NCBI GenBank assembly: GCA_002353285.1 | Contig: DEJJ01000023.1 | Coordinates: 10,260-74,259, forward strand | DNA length: 64,000 nucleotides | Direction of reading: 5' to 3' | Source of the DNA: Porphyromonadaceae bacterium UBA2751 | GTDB taxonomy: Bacteria; Bacteroidota; Bacteroidia; Bacteroidales; Muribaculaceae | In this document: in pieces, positions 7,729 to 15,658 of the stretch | Layout: each line of letters opens with the position of its first letter | Numbering within the stretch: position 1 is the first letter of the stretch | Program-made: the position numbers and the translations under genes | Notes under the pieces: generated by a model | What the model saw: the letters and a program-made list of their open reading frames with translations, nothing else | Databases searched by the model: none | Told to the model about the DNA's origin: nothing

Positions 7729-8808
7729 TCACTGCTTTTTACGGATTAATATTCTGGCGTATTTTCTCTCACCACCAATAAAAGGATATCCAAAATTAAA
7801 TTCACTTACATTTGTATTTGCCATTTGCCCTATTATTTCAAATTGTTCTGGGCAGTATTTTTCAATGAATGATATAGGGACTCCCATAGTTCCTTTATAA
7901 TCCGATGGTATTGCATCAGTGAAAGGAACTTCTATTGCATCATAATTATCATAATGCAAGTATTGTTTTCTTATCCTGATATCCTTATGCTTACTATGTT
8001 TAAGATTATCTGCCATTGTCATCAACTGCAATGGTTTATGTCTACGACCATGATCAAGATTTGTAAACCAACAAGAATTACCCAATCGAGTATAGTTCCC
8101 AACATAACCTAATTTTTCTGCTTTTCTTTTATCACTTTCTTTTACGACAAAACCTTCAGGAACTCCAAATACCATATCTGCCACAAAACCCGTTGCGCCC
8201 ATCCAAGCTTTATTCTGTTTTATCAATGGAAAAACCTCTTTATAGGTTATCGCATTCATATTTCCAATAATGATGAATTTCTTCTCGGCATCAACAAGCC
8301 AAGCCACAAACTCCCTAAACAGCGAGAAAGGTGGGTTAGTAACTATAATGTCAGCCTCATCTCGCAATGCTTTAATTTCTTCACTGCGAAAGTCACCATC
8401 ACCCTCAAGGTACTGCCACTCAAGGTCATCAATATTGATACGATTATCACCAGTAATGTCACGCTCCAAGATGAAAATTTTGCCGTGTGTCTTTGACTTA
8501 TCAGGATTATAATAAGGTTGTACGGTTTCAAACAGGGTTGGTTGATAGGAAATCTTGTACTTCTTGCTCTCGGGGGCATAGCTGGTGGAAATCAGTTTCT
8601 TCAAGCCAAGCAGCTCAAAATTCTGGGCAAAAAACTTGGTGAAGTTGCTCCACTCAGGGTCATCACATGGCAGTAACACAGTCTTGCCACGAAACACATT
8701 TTTATCGTAGTCGAGATAAGCATTTATCTCCTTTTGTATGTCGGCATACTGCGTGTAGAACTCATCATTCTTCGCAGTCTTGGCATTCGATAAATTTTGA
8801 TTTGCCAT
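7729..8808 (-). CDS. EcoRI-type adenine-specific DNA methyltransferase
   Basis: 359 aa. Resembles the M.EcoRI family (N6-adenine methyltransferases): KNDEFYTQYADIQKEI near the N-terminus, VLLPCDDPEWSNF (about 44-56) as the AdoMet-pocket region, and catalytic NPPF at 158-161 in DIIVTNPPFSLFREF. ATG at 8808 is chosen because MANQNLSNAKTAKNDEF matches the usual family start; the frame is open to 8847 but that stretch overlaps the leader inverted repeat. It probably protects host DNA from the nuclease encoded four bases downstream. The gene is strikingly AT-rich compared with flanking housekeeping genes, consistent with horizontal transfer. No R.EcoRI homologue is present; the partner is DUF262-HNH instead. 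Confidence 0.88.
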   Translation of the reverse strand: MANQNLSNAKTAKNDEFYTQYADIQKEINAYLDYDKNVFRGKTVLLPCDDPEWSNFTKFFAQNFELLGLKKLISTSYAPESKKYKISYQPTLFETVQPYYNPDKSKTHGKIFILERDITGDNRINIDDLEWQYLEGDGDFRSEEIKALRDEADIIVTNPPFSLFREFVAWLVDAEKKFIIIGNMNAITYKEVFPLIKQNKAWMGATGFVADMVFGVPEGFVVKESDKRKAEKLGYVGNYTRLGNSCWFTNLDHGRRHKPLQLMTMADNLKHSKHKDIRIRKQYLHYDNYDAIEVPFTDAIPSDYKGTMGVPISFIEKYCPEQFEIIGQMANTNVSEFNFGYPFIGGERKYARILIRKKQ

Positions 8809-8846
8809 AATTGATTGATAGTTTATGGTATTGCATCCAACTATCA

Positions 8847-9042
8847 ATCACGCCGAGACGGAAAAAGCGTGATACACCTTATCCGTTCAGCAAGAGGTAG
8901 CGTCGCATGGCACCTCTGTCTCGTAATAAGAATGCATCACGCCAAGCGTGAGCATTGCTATATTTACGAGACAGTAAGCCCTATACGAACTTACCGCACT
9001 ATTATTTTCGTGCTTGTTATGCCTTTAAAAGTTTGCGACGCT
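8847..9042 (-). ncRNA. Highly structured leader or ncRNA upstream of the methylase-nuclease pair
   Basis: Read as minus-strand RNA, closing stem AGCGTCGCA (9042-9034) / TGCGACGCT (8907-8899) encloses three hairpins: GCAC..GTGC (9013-8996), GTAAG..CTTAC (8994-8974) and a long stem CTGTCTCGTAA / TTACGAGACAG (8974-8916) with an inner stem around TCACGC/GCGTGA. AGAGGT and ACCTCT bracket one strand of the closing stem, giving a pseudoknot or a mutually exclusive fold. A further hairpin ATCACGC/GCGTGAT lies at 8873-8847. No protein-coding frame explains this. The direction is inferred from the promoter at 9166-9136. Family not recognised. Confidence 0.55.
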
Positions 9043-9135
9043 TTTGGCTGAACGCGAAATAATAGCGAATGCTTATGTTATTAATATGTCGATTGTGAGA
9101 AAAATGCCAACTCCTTGGCTCCCACAACTCAAATG

Positions 9136-9166
9136 CAAAATTACAGTTTTTTGATTACTTCACAAA
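9136..9166 (-). promoter_or_regulatory. Promoter of structured leader and methylase-nuclease operon
   Basis: Minus strand TTTG (9166-9163), 19 bp, TAATTTTG (9143-9136). Start expected near 9131, about 320 nt ahead of the methylase ATG. Confidence 0.65.
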
Positions 9167-9189
9167 AATATAGCCCTGATTTTTTAATA

Positions 9190-9220
9190 TTGTTTCTAAA
9201 TATACAATGAATTACCTTTG
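9190..9220 (+). promoter_or_regulatory. Plus-strand promoter facing the tandem repeats
   Basis: TTG (9190-9192), 20 bp, TACCTTTG (9213-9220). It drives toward the purine-rich 13-bp repeats and the repeat ORF at 9276, and would run antisense into the PAS gene. Confidence 0.6.
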
Positions 9221-9237
9221 CCCCTGCACAATTAAAG

Positions 9238-9276
9238 AGTGAGAGGAAAGAGCGAGAGGAAAGAGCGAGAGGAAAA
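9238..9276. repeat. Three 13-bp purine-rich tandem repeats
   Basis: Three units of AG(T/C)GAGAGGAAA(G/A) at 9238-9250, 9251-9263 and 9264-9276. The last unit ends on the A of the ATG at 9276, so GAGAGGAAA sits in the ribosome-binding position. Confidence 0.85.
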
Positions 9277-9398
9277 TGTCACTTGAGTCACTTGAGTCAC
9301 TTGAGTCAGTTGAGTCAGTTGAGTCAAGTGAGTCAAGTGAGTCAGATGAGTCCATAGAACAAAAAACTATGAACTATGAACTCAAAACTATAAACTAA
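9276..9398 (+). CDS. Possible 40-aa repeat peptide encoded by 9-bp tandem repeats
   Basis: Eight exact-length 9-bp units (9279-9350) of the form TCA-NNT-GAG follow an ATG at 9276 and keep one reading frame. They encode Ser-X-Glu tripeptides with X being Leu x3, Val x2, Ser x2, Asp, then the tail SIEQKTMNYELKTIN and a stop at 9396. A canonical promoter and a purine-rich stretch precede the ATG. The tail overlaps short AACTATGAAC-type repeats common between genes here, and no homologue is recognised, so it may be only low-complexity DNA. Tentative. Confidence 0.3.
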   Translation: MSLESLESLESVESVESSESSESDESIEQKTMNYELKTIN

Positions 9399-9401
9399 TA
9401 A

Positions 9402-9746
9402 TCACTTCTTGTCGCGGTCGTAGTGGGGCATTTCGTTGGGGATGACCATCGAGATTTCGACCATGCCTGCCACCTTGCCGTCGGCTCCTCGCCAGGGCGA
9501 CTGGTAAATCATCTTGCGCTGGCCGTTCTTGGTGATAGTGTAGGCATTAATAGTGTCGCTTTCCATCATGTGGCGAATCATCGCCTGTGAGCGCTCGTTG
9601 TGGCAAGGGAAGAGGTTCTGCCCTACCATCGACTTACCTCCCTTATTAAACGTTTCACGTGATTTCTCGTTCATGTAAATCACTTTACCTTCGGTGTCAC
9701 ACACCGTTACTGCGCAATGCAGCCCTTCGGCCCAATCAATGTTCAT
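9402..9746 (-). CDS. Single-domain PAS protein
   Basis: 114 aa comprising one PAS fold: CAVTVCDTEGKVIYMNEKS at the N-terminus, MVGQNLFPCHN in the middle and the PAC-like WRGADGKVAGMVEIS near the C-terminus. There is no output domain or signal peptide, so it is a cytoplasmic small-ligand or redox sensor or a binding partner. The ATG overlaps the stop of the C26 hydrolase gene by four bases (ATGA), so it is the last gene of the nhaC-C26-PAS operon. Its ligand cannot be read from sequence. Confidence 0.82.
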   Translation of the reverse strand: MNIDWAEGLHCAVTVCDTEGKVIYMNEKSRETFNKGGKSMVGQNLFPCHNERSQAMIRHMMESDTINAYTITKNGQRKMIYQSPWRGADGKVAGMVEISMVIPNEMPHYDRDKK

Positions 9747-10726
9747 TTTTTTAGTTTTTTAGTATAGTTTATTAATGTTCTAAAATAGTTAACGCCTTGA
9801 TACAGTTGCATGAAGCAGTGAGCATCATTTTCGCCTGCCACATGCTTTCTCACAGCTTCCTCGGGATGAAACTGCACACCCAGGGCAAACGTCTTGTCGG
9901 TGCGTTCAATCGCCTCGATAATATCAAGGCCCTGAGTAGGTGTCACGGCTGTGACCTTAAGATTCGTGCCACGCACATCGCCCACGACCTGGTGATGCCA
10001 CGACGGCACATTCCTGATGGTGTCGCTAATCTCAATGCCATAGAGCAATGACGACGCATCGGTAATCACCACATCATGAGGCACATAATGACGGTTCCCG
10101 TTCTCATCGCGCATTGCACGGTGCAGGTTTTCATAATCGATACCCTGTTCAGCATAGTAATTGCCAAGGTCTTGAATCAAGCTAGCACCACTCACCACGC
10201 CAAGCACTTGCATGCCACGGCATAGCCCCAAAACAGGGATATCATGATCGAGGCAATAGGCCATTGTGAGATATTCCGACAAGTCGCGAGTCACATCACA
10301 CACGTCGCCCTCCACCCCATGCCACGGTTGTGGCTCACGGAATAGCGTTGAACTAATGTCGCAACCGCCCAGAAACACCACAGCATCGACACCTTCAAGC
10401 ACTTGCTTAGCATTCGAGCCATGCCAGGTGGCAAGCTTTATTTGCTCGGCATACTGGGGCAAGAGCACACCATCGGCGTCGACATATTTTGACTGCAACA
10501 TCACGCTATCATAATCGAAACCCTCAGGGCGCACCTGGTCAAGTAAAACAGCCTCGCCACCAGCAAGCTCTACAGCTATCGCTGCACGGTCATCAGCACT
10601 GAGGCCAGGTTTCCAAGCAAGGCCCACACGCACAGCATCATCCTGTGCTACCGCCACTCCACACAGACAGCAGTGGCACAGCATCAAGAGGGCGAGCCCC
10701 TTCATAACATTTGCCTTGATTTTCAT
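9743..10726 (-). CDS. Secreted class I glutamine amidotransferase-like (C26) hydrolase
   Basis: 327 aa. Signal peptide (MLCHCCLCGVAVAQ) then a C26 gamma-glutamyl hydrolase/PuuD-like domain. The nucleophile elbow GLCRGMQ holds Cys169, and FHPEE supplies His287 and Glu289, completing the triad. Members cleave gamma-glutamyl bonds, for example gamma-Glu-GABA or folate polyglutamate. Export to the periplasm points to peptide or glutathione-like substrates, which is inference. Start is ATG 10726 or, giving a more standard signal peptide, ATG 10705. It lies five bases after nhaC. Confidence 0.85.
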   Translation of the reverse strand: MKIKANVMKGLALLMLCHCCLCGVAVAQDDAVRVGLAWKPGLSADDRAAIAVELAGGEAVLLDQVRPEGFDYDSVMLQSKYVDADGVLLPQYAEQIKLATWHGSNAKQVLEGVDAVVFLGGCDISSTLFREPQPWHGVEGDVCDVTRDLSEYLTMAYCLDHDIPVLGLCRGMQVLGVVSGASLIQDLGNYYAEQGIDYENLHRAMRDENGNRHYVPHDVVITDASSLLYGIEISDTIRNVPSWHHQVVGDVRGTNLKVTAVTPTQGLDIIEAIERTDKTFALGVQFHPEEAVRKHVAGENDAHCFMQLYQGVNYFRTLINYTKKLKK

Positions 10727-10731
10727 CTCCC

Positions 10732-12192
10732 TTAGCTATTAACAGGTTCGGTCTCAGGTTCTTTATGCTTTATGCGCCACCCTATCGCCGCCAGAAGTAG
10801 CGTCATGACTGGGCACAGCAGGTTGAAGAAGCAGTAAGGCAAGTAGGTGAGAGTGGGCACACCCAGCACGGTGGCCTGTGTCATGCCGCAGGTGTTCCAT
10901 GGCACAAGCACCGATGTCACAGTGGTCGAGTCCTCGGTGGTGCGGCTCAAGAGCCTGTGCTCATAGCCAAGTTTAGTGTACACATCACGGAACATGTCGG
11001 CATTAAGCACTATGCTAATAAACTGATCGCCAGTGGTGAGATTGAGCAGCAAGCCACTACCCACAGTTGAGGCGACGAGGCTGAACCTCGACTTAATCCA
11101 AGTGATCACCTGGCGAGTAATACTCTCAAGCATGCCACTGGCAACCATTGCTGCACCAAAGCACATGGCACACAAGATGAGCCACACGGTGTTGAGCATC
11201 CCTGCCATGCCTCCGGTCGACACCAGGTCGTTGAGTGCCGCGTAGCCAGTGTCGACAGCTGTGGCGCCAAAATAGGTGATTGCCAGCCCTCGTGTCAATG
11301 CGCCAGCCATGCTCAACGATGCGTCGCCAGCAATGGTGCACAAGATGTTGGGTTGCAATAGCAATGCCATGACACCTGCCATCAGCGATGAGGCAAACAG
11401 CACTATGAGCGATGGCACCTTGCGCGCTATGAGCACGCCAGTGGCGAGTGGCACAAGCAGTGCCCACAGTGAGATGTTGAACGTTGATTCAAGGCCATGA
11501 GTGTACTGCTCAACTTGAATAGTGTCGTCCACATCATGGCCAAGACCTGCCACAAGAAATATCACAAGCGAGATGGTGAGCGCTGGCACTGTGGTGTGCA
11601 TCATGTAACGGATGTGCACAAAGAGGTCAACACGCGTTGCCGACGATGCAAGGATTGTGGTGTCGCTAAGCGGCGACATCTTGTCGCCAAAGTAGGCTCC
11701 CGAGATTATGGCTCCCGCAGTCCACGCCTTATCGATGCCCAACGCCTCACCCACACCCAGCAGCGCCACGCCGATGGTGGCCACTGTGGTCCATGAGCTG
11801 CCCGAGAGCAACGACACTATAGAGCAAATCACGCATGTGGTGAGGAGAAAGTACTCGGGCGAGAGCAACTCGATGCCATAATAAATGAGCGTGGGCACTA
11901 CCCCACTTATCATCCACGAACCAGCAAGCATTCCCACAGCAAGCAGAATCATGATGGTGACAAAGATTCCGCCCATGGTCTTAGCCATCTGCTGCTCAAA
12001 GGCTTTCCACTTCACATGATAAAACACCATCGAGATGAACACGCACACTGCCATGCCCATAATCAGGGCAATCTGACTTCCGCCCGAGAGTGCATCACTG
12101 CCAAAGAGGTTGATAACAACAACCAGCATTGCAATGAGCAGCACTATGGGGAGCACAGCCACAAGTGGATGTGGAATTTTACGGTTTTCCAT
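10732..12192 (-). CDS. nhaC: NhaC-family Na+/H+ antiporter
   Basis: 486 aa integral membrane protein with about twelve hydrophobic segments. Family motifs include GAIISGAYFGDKMSPLSDTT and the C-terminal VLVPWNTCGMTQATVLGVPT, where the acidic and polar residues of the transport site lie. It exchanges Na+ for H+ across the inner membrane, useful in a cell that also makes a sodium gradient with Nqr. ATG at 12192 (MENRKIPHPLVAVLP) is preferred over an upstream TTG at 12198. A minus-strand TAAGTTTG (12220-12213) is a possible -7 box. First gene of an operon with the C26 hydrolase and PAS genes. Confidence 0.9.
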   Translation of the reverse strand: MENRKIPHPLVAVLPIVLLIAMLVVVINLFGSDALSGGSQIALIMGMAVCVFISMVFYHVKWKAFEQQMAKTMGGIFVTIMILLAVGMLAGSWMISGVVPTLIYYGIELLSPEYFLLTTCVICSIVSLLSGSSWTTVATIGVALLGVGEALGIDKAWTAGAIISGAYFGDKMSPLSDTTILASSATRVDLFVHIRYMMHTTVPALTISLVIFLVAGLGHDVDDTIQVEQYTHGLESTFNISLWALLVPLATGVLIARKVPSLIVLFASSLMAGVMALLLQPNILCTIAGDASLSMAGALTRGLAITYFGATAVDTGYAALNDLVSTGGMAGMLNTVWLILCAMCFGAAMVASGMLESITRQVITWIKSRFSLVASTVGSGLLLNLTTGDQFISIVLNADMFRDVYTKLGYEHRLLSRTTEDSTTVTSVLVPWNTCGMTQATVLGVPTLTYLPYCFFNLLCPVMTLLLAAIGWRIKHKEPETEPVNS

Positions 12193-12318
12193 ATTCAACA
12201 GTTTTTCAAGTGCAAACTTACAAAAAAAACGTCAATTCCATTCTCTTTACAGTGAAAAAAGTAATCATGCAGAGTTCAACTAATCGATCGCGTGAATAAT
12301 AAAAAACATTAAAATGAC

Positions 12319-12348
12319 TTGCCATGTGACGAATTATGTGTAACTTTG
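12319..12348 (+). promoter_or_regulatory. Promoter of bamD-rpoZ
   Basis: TTG (12319-12321), 19 bp, TAACTTTG (12341-12348), about 25 bp before the bamD ATG. Confidence 0.75.
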
Positions 12349-12373
12349 CACGCTAATAAGCTATTATAAGAAA

Positions 12374-13183
12374 ATGACACGTCGTTTATTGATAATATTA
12401 TCCCTGATTGTAATGCTTGCCAGCTGTGGTGAGTATAACAAAGTGCTCAAGAGCAGCGACTACAACCTTAAGTACGAGTATGCCAAGAAAGCCTTTGAGA
12501 ACAAGAAATACACTCAGGCCTACACTATCCTTTCCGACCTGGTGCCAATCTTCAAGGGCACTGAGAAAGGCGAAGAGTGCCTATACCTGCTGGGACTCAG
12601 CTATTACGAGAATCGCGACTACCTAAATGCTGGTTCTTATTTCAAGCAGTATTACACCCAGTATCCCAAGGGCCGCTTTGCCGAGCTCGCAAGATACTAT
12701 GCCGGCTATGGTTATTATCTCGACTCACCCGAGCCTCAGCTCGACCAGAGCGAGACTGTGAAAGCTATCGAGGAGTTGCAAGCTTTTCTTGACTACTTCC
12801 CCAAGAGCGACAAGGTGGCAATAGCACAGAATGCAATTTTTGAGCTTCAGGACAAGCTGGTGCTCAAGGAATTGCAAAATGCACAACTCTACTACAACCT
12901 GGGAGGCTACATGGGCAACAACTACGAGAGCGCAGTCATCACTGCCAAGAATGCCATCAAGGCCTATCCCTACAGCAAGTATAAGGAGAAACTCGAGATG
13001 CTTATCCTGCGCTCACGCTTCAAGGAGGCCCAAATGAGTGTCGATGAGAAGAAGGAAGAGCGCTATCGCACAGTGGTCGACGAGTACTACGCCTTCATCA
13101 ACGACTACCCTAACAGCGAGTCGCGCAAAGAGGCCGACAACATCTTCAAGGTTGCCAATAAGTTCCTCAACCGCAAGAAATAA
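12374..13183 (+). CDS. bamD: Outer membrane assembly lipoprotein BamD
   Basis: 269 aa. Lipoprotein signal with lipobox at Cys18 (VMLASC), then TPR-like helical repeats: YEYAKKAFENKKYTQAYTIL, CLYLLGLSYYENRDYLNAGSYF and ELARYYAGYGYYL. This is the BamD/YfiO architecture of the beta-barrel assembly machine, anchored at the inner face of the outer membrane. The size is normal for Bacteroidales. It is followed after 35 bp by the omega-like subunit gene, a conserved Bacteroidales pairing, and both run from the promoter at 12319. Confidence 0.93.
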   Translation: MTRRLLIILSLIVMLASCGEYNKVLKSSDYNLKYEYAKKAFENKKYTQAYTILSDLVPIFKGTEKGEECLYLLGLSYYENRDYLNAGSYFKQYYTQYPKGRFAELARYYAGYGYYLDSPEPQLDQSETVKAIEELQAFLDYFPKSDKVAIAQNAIFELQDKLVLKELQNAQLYYNLGGYMGNNYESAVITAKNAIKAYPYSKYKEKLEMLILRSRFKEAQMSVDEKKEERYRTVVDEYYAFINDYPNSESRKEADNIFKVANKFLNRKK

Positions 13184-13218
13184 TATAAAATATCACACAC
13201 ATAATATTAGTAGACACA

Positions 13219-13563
13219 ATGGCTATCGATTACAAAAAATCAAACGCTCCTCAAAACACTACAGTGCACGACCTCATTGACCTTGCACAGCAAACTGGCA
13301 ACATCTATGAGACAGTGGCCATCATTGGCAAACGTGCCAACCAAATCTCAACCGACATGAAGAATGACCTTGAGAAGAAGCTTCAGGAGTTTACCGAGAA
13401 GACCGACAACCTCGAGGAGATTTCGGAGAACAGAGAGCAAATTGAAATCTCGAAATACTACGAGAAGCTTCCAAAGCCAACACTCATTGCCACCAAGGAA
13501 TATGAGGACGGCAAGCTCTACTTCCGCAATGTGAGCAAGGAAAAGGAAGGCATCAACTTCTAA
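13219..13563 (+). CDS. rpoZ: RNA polymerase omega subunit (Bacteroidetes RpoZ/Omp6K-like)
   Basis: 114 aa. MAIDYKKSNAPQNTTVHDL, then NIYETVAIIGKRANQIS, the core omega motif, followed by a Lys/Glu-rich helix and the conserved REQIEISKYYEKLPKPTLIA. This is the Bacteroidetes form of omega, which helps fold and latch the beta-prime subunit. Co-transcribed behind bamD. The C-terminal extension beyond the omega core is usual in this phylum. Confidence 0.85.
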   Translation: MAIDYKKSNAPQNTTVHDLIDLAQQTGNIYETVAIIGKRANQISTDMKNDLEKKLQEFTEKTDNLEEISENREQIEISKYYEKLPKPTLIATKEYEDGKLYFRNVSKEKEGINF

Positions 13564-13632
13564 CCACAACTTGTGTGACCGCCAGTTGACTCTGAAGCCA
13601 ACTGAATGTTGTCATTTGCACAAGAAAAAATC

Positions 13633-13667
13633 AGAGCCACTGCAGGTTTGCAACCCGCGGTGGCTCT
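13633..13667. terminator. Terminator between rpoZ and the convergent beta-barrel gene
   Basis: AGAGCCACTGC (13633-13643) pairs with GCGGTGGCTCT (13657-13667), with one G-T wobble and a 13-nt loop, flanked by an A-tract and a CTTT stretch. Confidence 0.8.
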
Positions 13668-13696
13668 CTTTAATCGCTATGGCGATTGTGCTCTTA

Positions 13697-14164
13697 TCAG
13701 AACTTGTACTTAAATCCAAGGCAAGTAACGCTTTGGTTCATGTCCTTGAGAATCTGGAAGCGCTGCTCAGTGTAGAACGCACAATGGTTGCTGATTGTGT
13801 ACTCAGCACCCACACCCACATTAGCACCAAAGCGGTTCACGCCATCAAATCCGTCGGGGGTCACTCGTGCATAGGAGAAACCAGCGAGTGGATAAAGGGC
13901 AAAACGACTGCTTGTGCGAATGAGGTAATGCAGGTTGAGGTTAACATTGAAAACATTGATGTGGTCGCTCTCGAAGTAGTAAATGAACTCGGGTTCAATG
14001 CGAACATTGTTGACGAACTCATACTGAAAGTTCAAGCCCAATCCCACCATTGAGTGCTTAGATGCGTAACCAAACTGAGCTCCAATCGATTTCTCACCCT
14101 GAGCTGCACTGGCGCCAATAGTGCCAGCAAGTGCCAAAAGGCCAATAAGTAATAATTTCTTCAT
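13697..14164 (-). CDS. Small outer-membrane beta-barrel protein
   Basis: 155 aa. Signal peptide (MKKLLLIGLLALAGTIGASA), then alternating amphipathic strands (GAQFGYASKHSMVGLGLNFQYEF, NVNLNLHYLIRT, GANVGVGAEYTI) and a C-terminal aromatic TCLGFKYKF typical of outer-membrane barrels. About eight strands are expected, as in OmpX/porin-family small barrels. Function unknown. The promoter at 14233-14202 overlaps the gdhA terminator, so the gene is independently transcribed. It converges on rpoZ. Confidence 0.8.
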   Translation of the reverse strand: MKKLLLIGLLALAGTIGASAAQGEKSIGAQFGYASKHSMVGLGLNFQYEFVNNVRIEPEFIYYFESDHINVFNVNLNLHYLIRTSSRFALYPLAGFSYARVTPDGFDGVNRFGANVGVGAEYTISNHCAFYTEQRFQILKDMNQSVTCLGFKYKF

Positions 14165-14201
14165 AATCCTATTTGTTTTAGATAGTATCTCTTAGTGCCG
14201 G

Positions 14202-14233
14202 CAAAATTACAACTTTTCATTAAATAAAACAAA
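14202..14233 (-). promoter_or_regulatory. Promoter of beta-barrel gene
   Basis: Minus strand TTTG (14233-14230), 20 bp, TAATTTTG (14209-14202). Confidence 0.7.
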
Positions 14234-14267
14234 TGTCCGCCACTACAAAAGAATAGTGGCAGACATT
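14232..14267 (-). terminator. Terminator of gdhA
   Basis: AATGTCTGCCACTA (14267-14254) pairs with TAGTGGCGGACATT (14245-14232) with one mismatch, then TTTGTTTTATTT on the minus strand. Confidence 0.8.
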
Positions 14268-14314
14268 GTCAAGTGTATATTATCTATTGTTATATCAATT
14301 GCTGATAACGCTAA

Positions 14315-15658
14315 TTAGATAACACCCTGCTCGAGCATAGCCTGAGCAACCTTCATGAAGCCAGCGATGTTAGCACCCTTCACGTAGTCGATAGTGCCGT
14401 CGGCCTGAGTACCGAACTTCACGCACTGCTCGTGAATGTTCTCCATGATCCAGTGAAGCTTCTCGTCAACTTCCTTAGCCGACCAGCTCAGGTGAGCAGC
14501 GTTCTGAGTCATCTCAAGACCCGAGGTAGCTACACCACCAGCGTTAACGGCCTTGCCAGGAGCGAAGAGGATGCCGTTCTTCTGGAAGAAGTGGATAGCG
14601 CCAGGTTGGCAACCCATGTTAGAAACCTCGCAGCAGCACCAGCAGCCGTTAGCCTTGAGCTCCTTAGCGTCGTCCTCGCTAAGCTCGTTCTGGAATGCGC
14701 AAGGAAGAGCGATGTCGCAAGGAATGCTCCAAGCCTTCTTGCCAGCAGTGAACTTAGCCTTGCCGGGGAACTTGGTAGCCATGTCCTCAACCTTGTTGCG
14801 GTTAGAAGCACGCATTTCAAGCATATAATCGATCATCTCAGAAGTAATGCCTTCGGGAATCTCGCAAACGCCGTCGGGGCCAGAAATGGCAACAACCTTA
14901 GCGCCAAGCTCAACAGCCTTCTTCGAAGCACCCCAAGCCACGTTACCGAAGCCAGAGAGAGCAACCTTCATGCCCTTGATGTCCTTGCCAGCCTTGTGGA
15001 GCAGGTGCTGAGTGAAATAGAGAGCACCGTAGCCAGTAGCCTCGGGACGGAGGATAGAGCCACCCCAAGTCTCGCCCTTGCCAGTGAGCACGCCAGTGTG
15101 ATAGCGGCGAGCCAGCTTTTGATACATACCATTGAGGTAACCAATCTCACGACCACCAACGCCTACGTCGCCAGCGGGAACGTCCTGATCGGGACCAATG
15201 TTGTGACGGAGCTCAAGCATGAATGCCTGGCAGAAACGCATGATTTCGGCGTCGCTCTTGCCAACTGGATCGAAGTCTGATCCACCCTTGCCACCGCCCA
15301 TAGGCAGAGTGGTGAGGGCATTCTTAAATGTCTGCTCGAAACCGAGGAACTTCAGCATTGAAGGAGTAACGGCCTTGTGGAAGCGGAGACCACCCTTGTA
15401 AGGGCCAATGGCGCTATTGAACTGAACGCGGTAACCGAGGTTAGTTTGAACCTCACCCTTATCGTCAATCCAAGTTACACGGAATGTGAAGATGCGCTCG
15501 GGCTCAACCATACGCTCAACGATCTTGGCTTTCTCAAACTCAGGATGCTGGTTATAAACGTCCACGATTGACTCAAGAACCTCACGTACAGCCTGCAGAT
15601 ACTCAGACTCGCCTGGGTGTTTAGCCTCCAGGTCGGCCATAATTTTTTCAACGTTCAT
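14315..15658 (-). CDS. gdhA: NADP-type glutamate dehydrogenase
   Basis: 447 aa, full length for hexameric bacterial GDH. GPYKGGLRFH and PMGGGKGGSDFDP contain the catalytic lysines and glutamate-binding residues, GFGNVAWG is the dinucleotide-binding loop, and the C-terminus reads ANIAGFMKVAQAML. It aminates 2-oxoglutarate with NH4+ and NAD(P)H, the main ammonia entry in many gut Bacteroidales. Monocistronic between its own terminator at 14232 and a long AT-rich upstream region. A minus-strand TAAATTTG at 15724-15717 is a possible -7 box. Codon use is that of a highly expressed gene. Confidence 0.97.
   Translation of the reverse strand: MNVEKIMADLEAKHPGESEYLQAVREVLESIVDVYNQHPEFEKAKIVERMVEPERIFTFRVTWIDDKGEVQTNLGYRVQFNSAIGPYKGGLRFHKAVTPSMLKFLGFEQTFKNALTTLPMGGGKGGSDFDPVGKSDAEIMRFCQAFMLELRHNIGPDQDVPAGDVGVGGREIGYLNGMYQKLARRYHTGVLTGKGETWGGSILRPEATGYGALYFTQHLLHKAGKDIKGMKVALSGFGNVAWGASKKAVELGAKVVAISGPDGVCEIPEGITSEMIDYMLEMRASNRNKVEDMATKFPGKAKFTAGKKAWSIPCDIALPCAFQNELSEDDAKELKANGCWCCCEVSNMGCQPGAIHFFQKNGILFAPGKAVNAGGVATSGLEMTQNAAHLSWSAKEVDEKLHWIMENIHEQCVKFGTQADGTIDYVKGANIAGFMKVAQAMLEQGVI

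Noticed and set aside
8916..8974. Integron attC or IS200/IS605 end
   Set aside because: The long hairpin lacks the attC core site pattern, and there is no integrase or TnpA gene nearby; stems fit an RNA with several helices better.
9277..9350. CRISPR-like array from regularly spaced 9-bp units
   Set aside because: The units are contiguous with no spacers, far shorter than CRISPR repeats, and no cas genes are near.
14432..15280. 282-codon plus-strand frame opposite gdhA
   Set aside because: Antisense shadow of the highly biased gdhA sequence, with no domain and no promoter.
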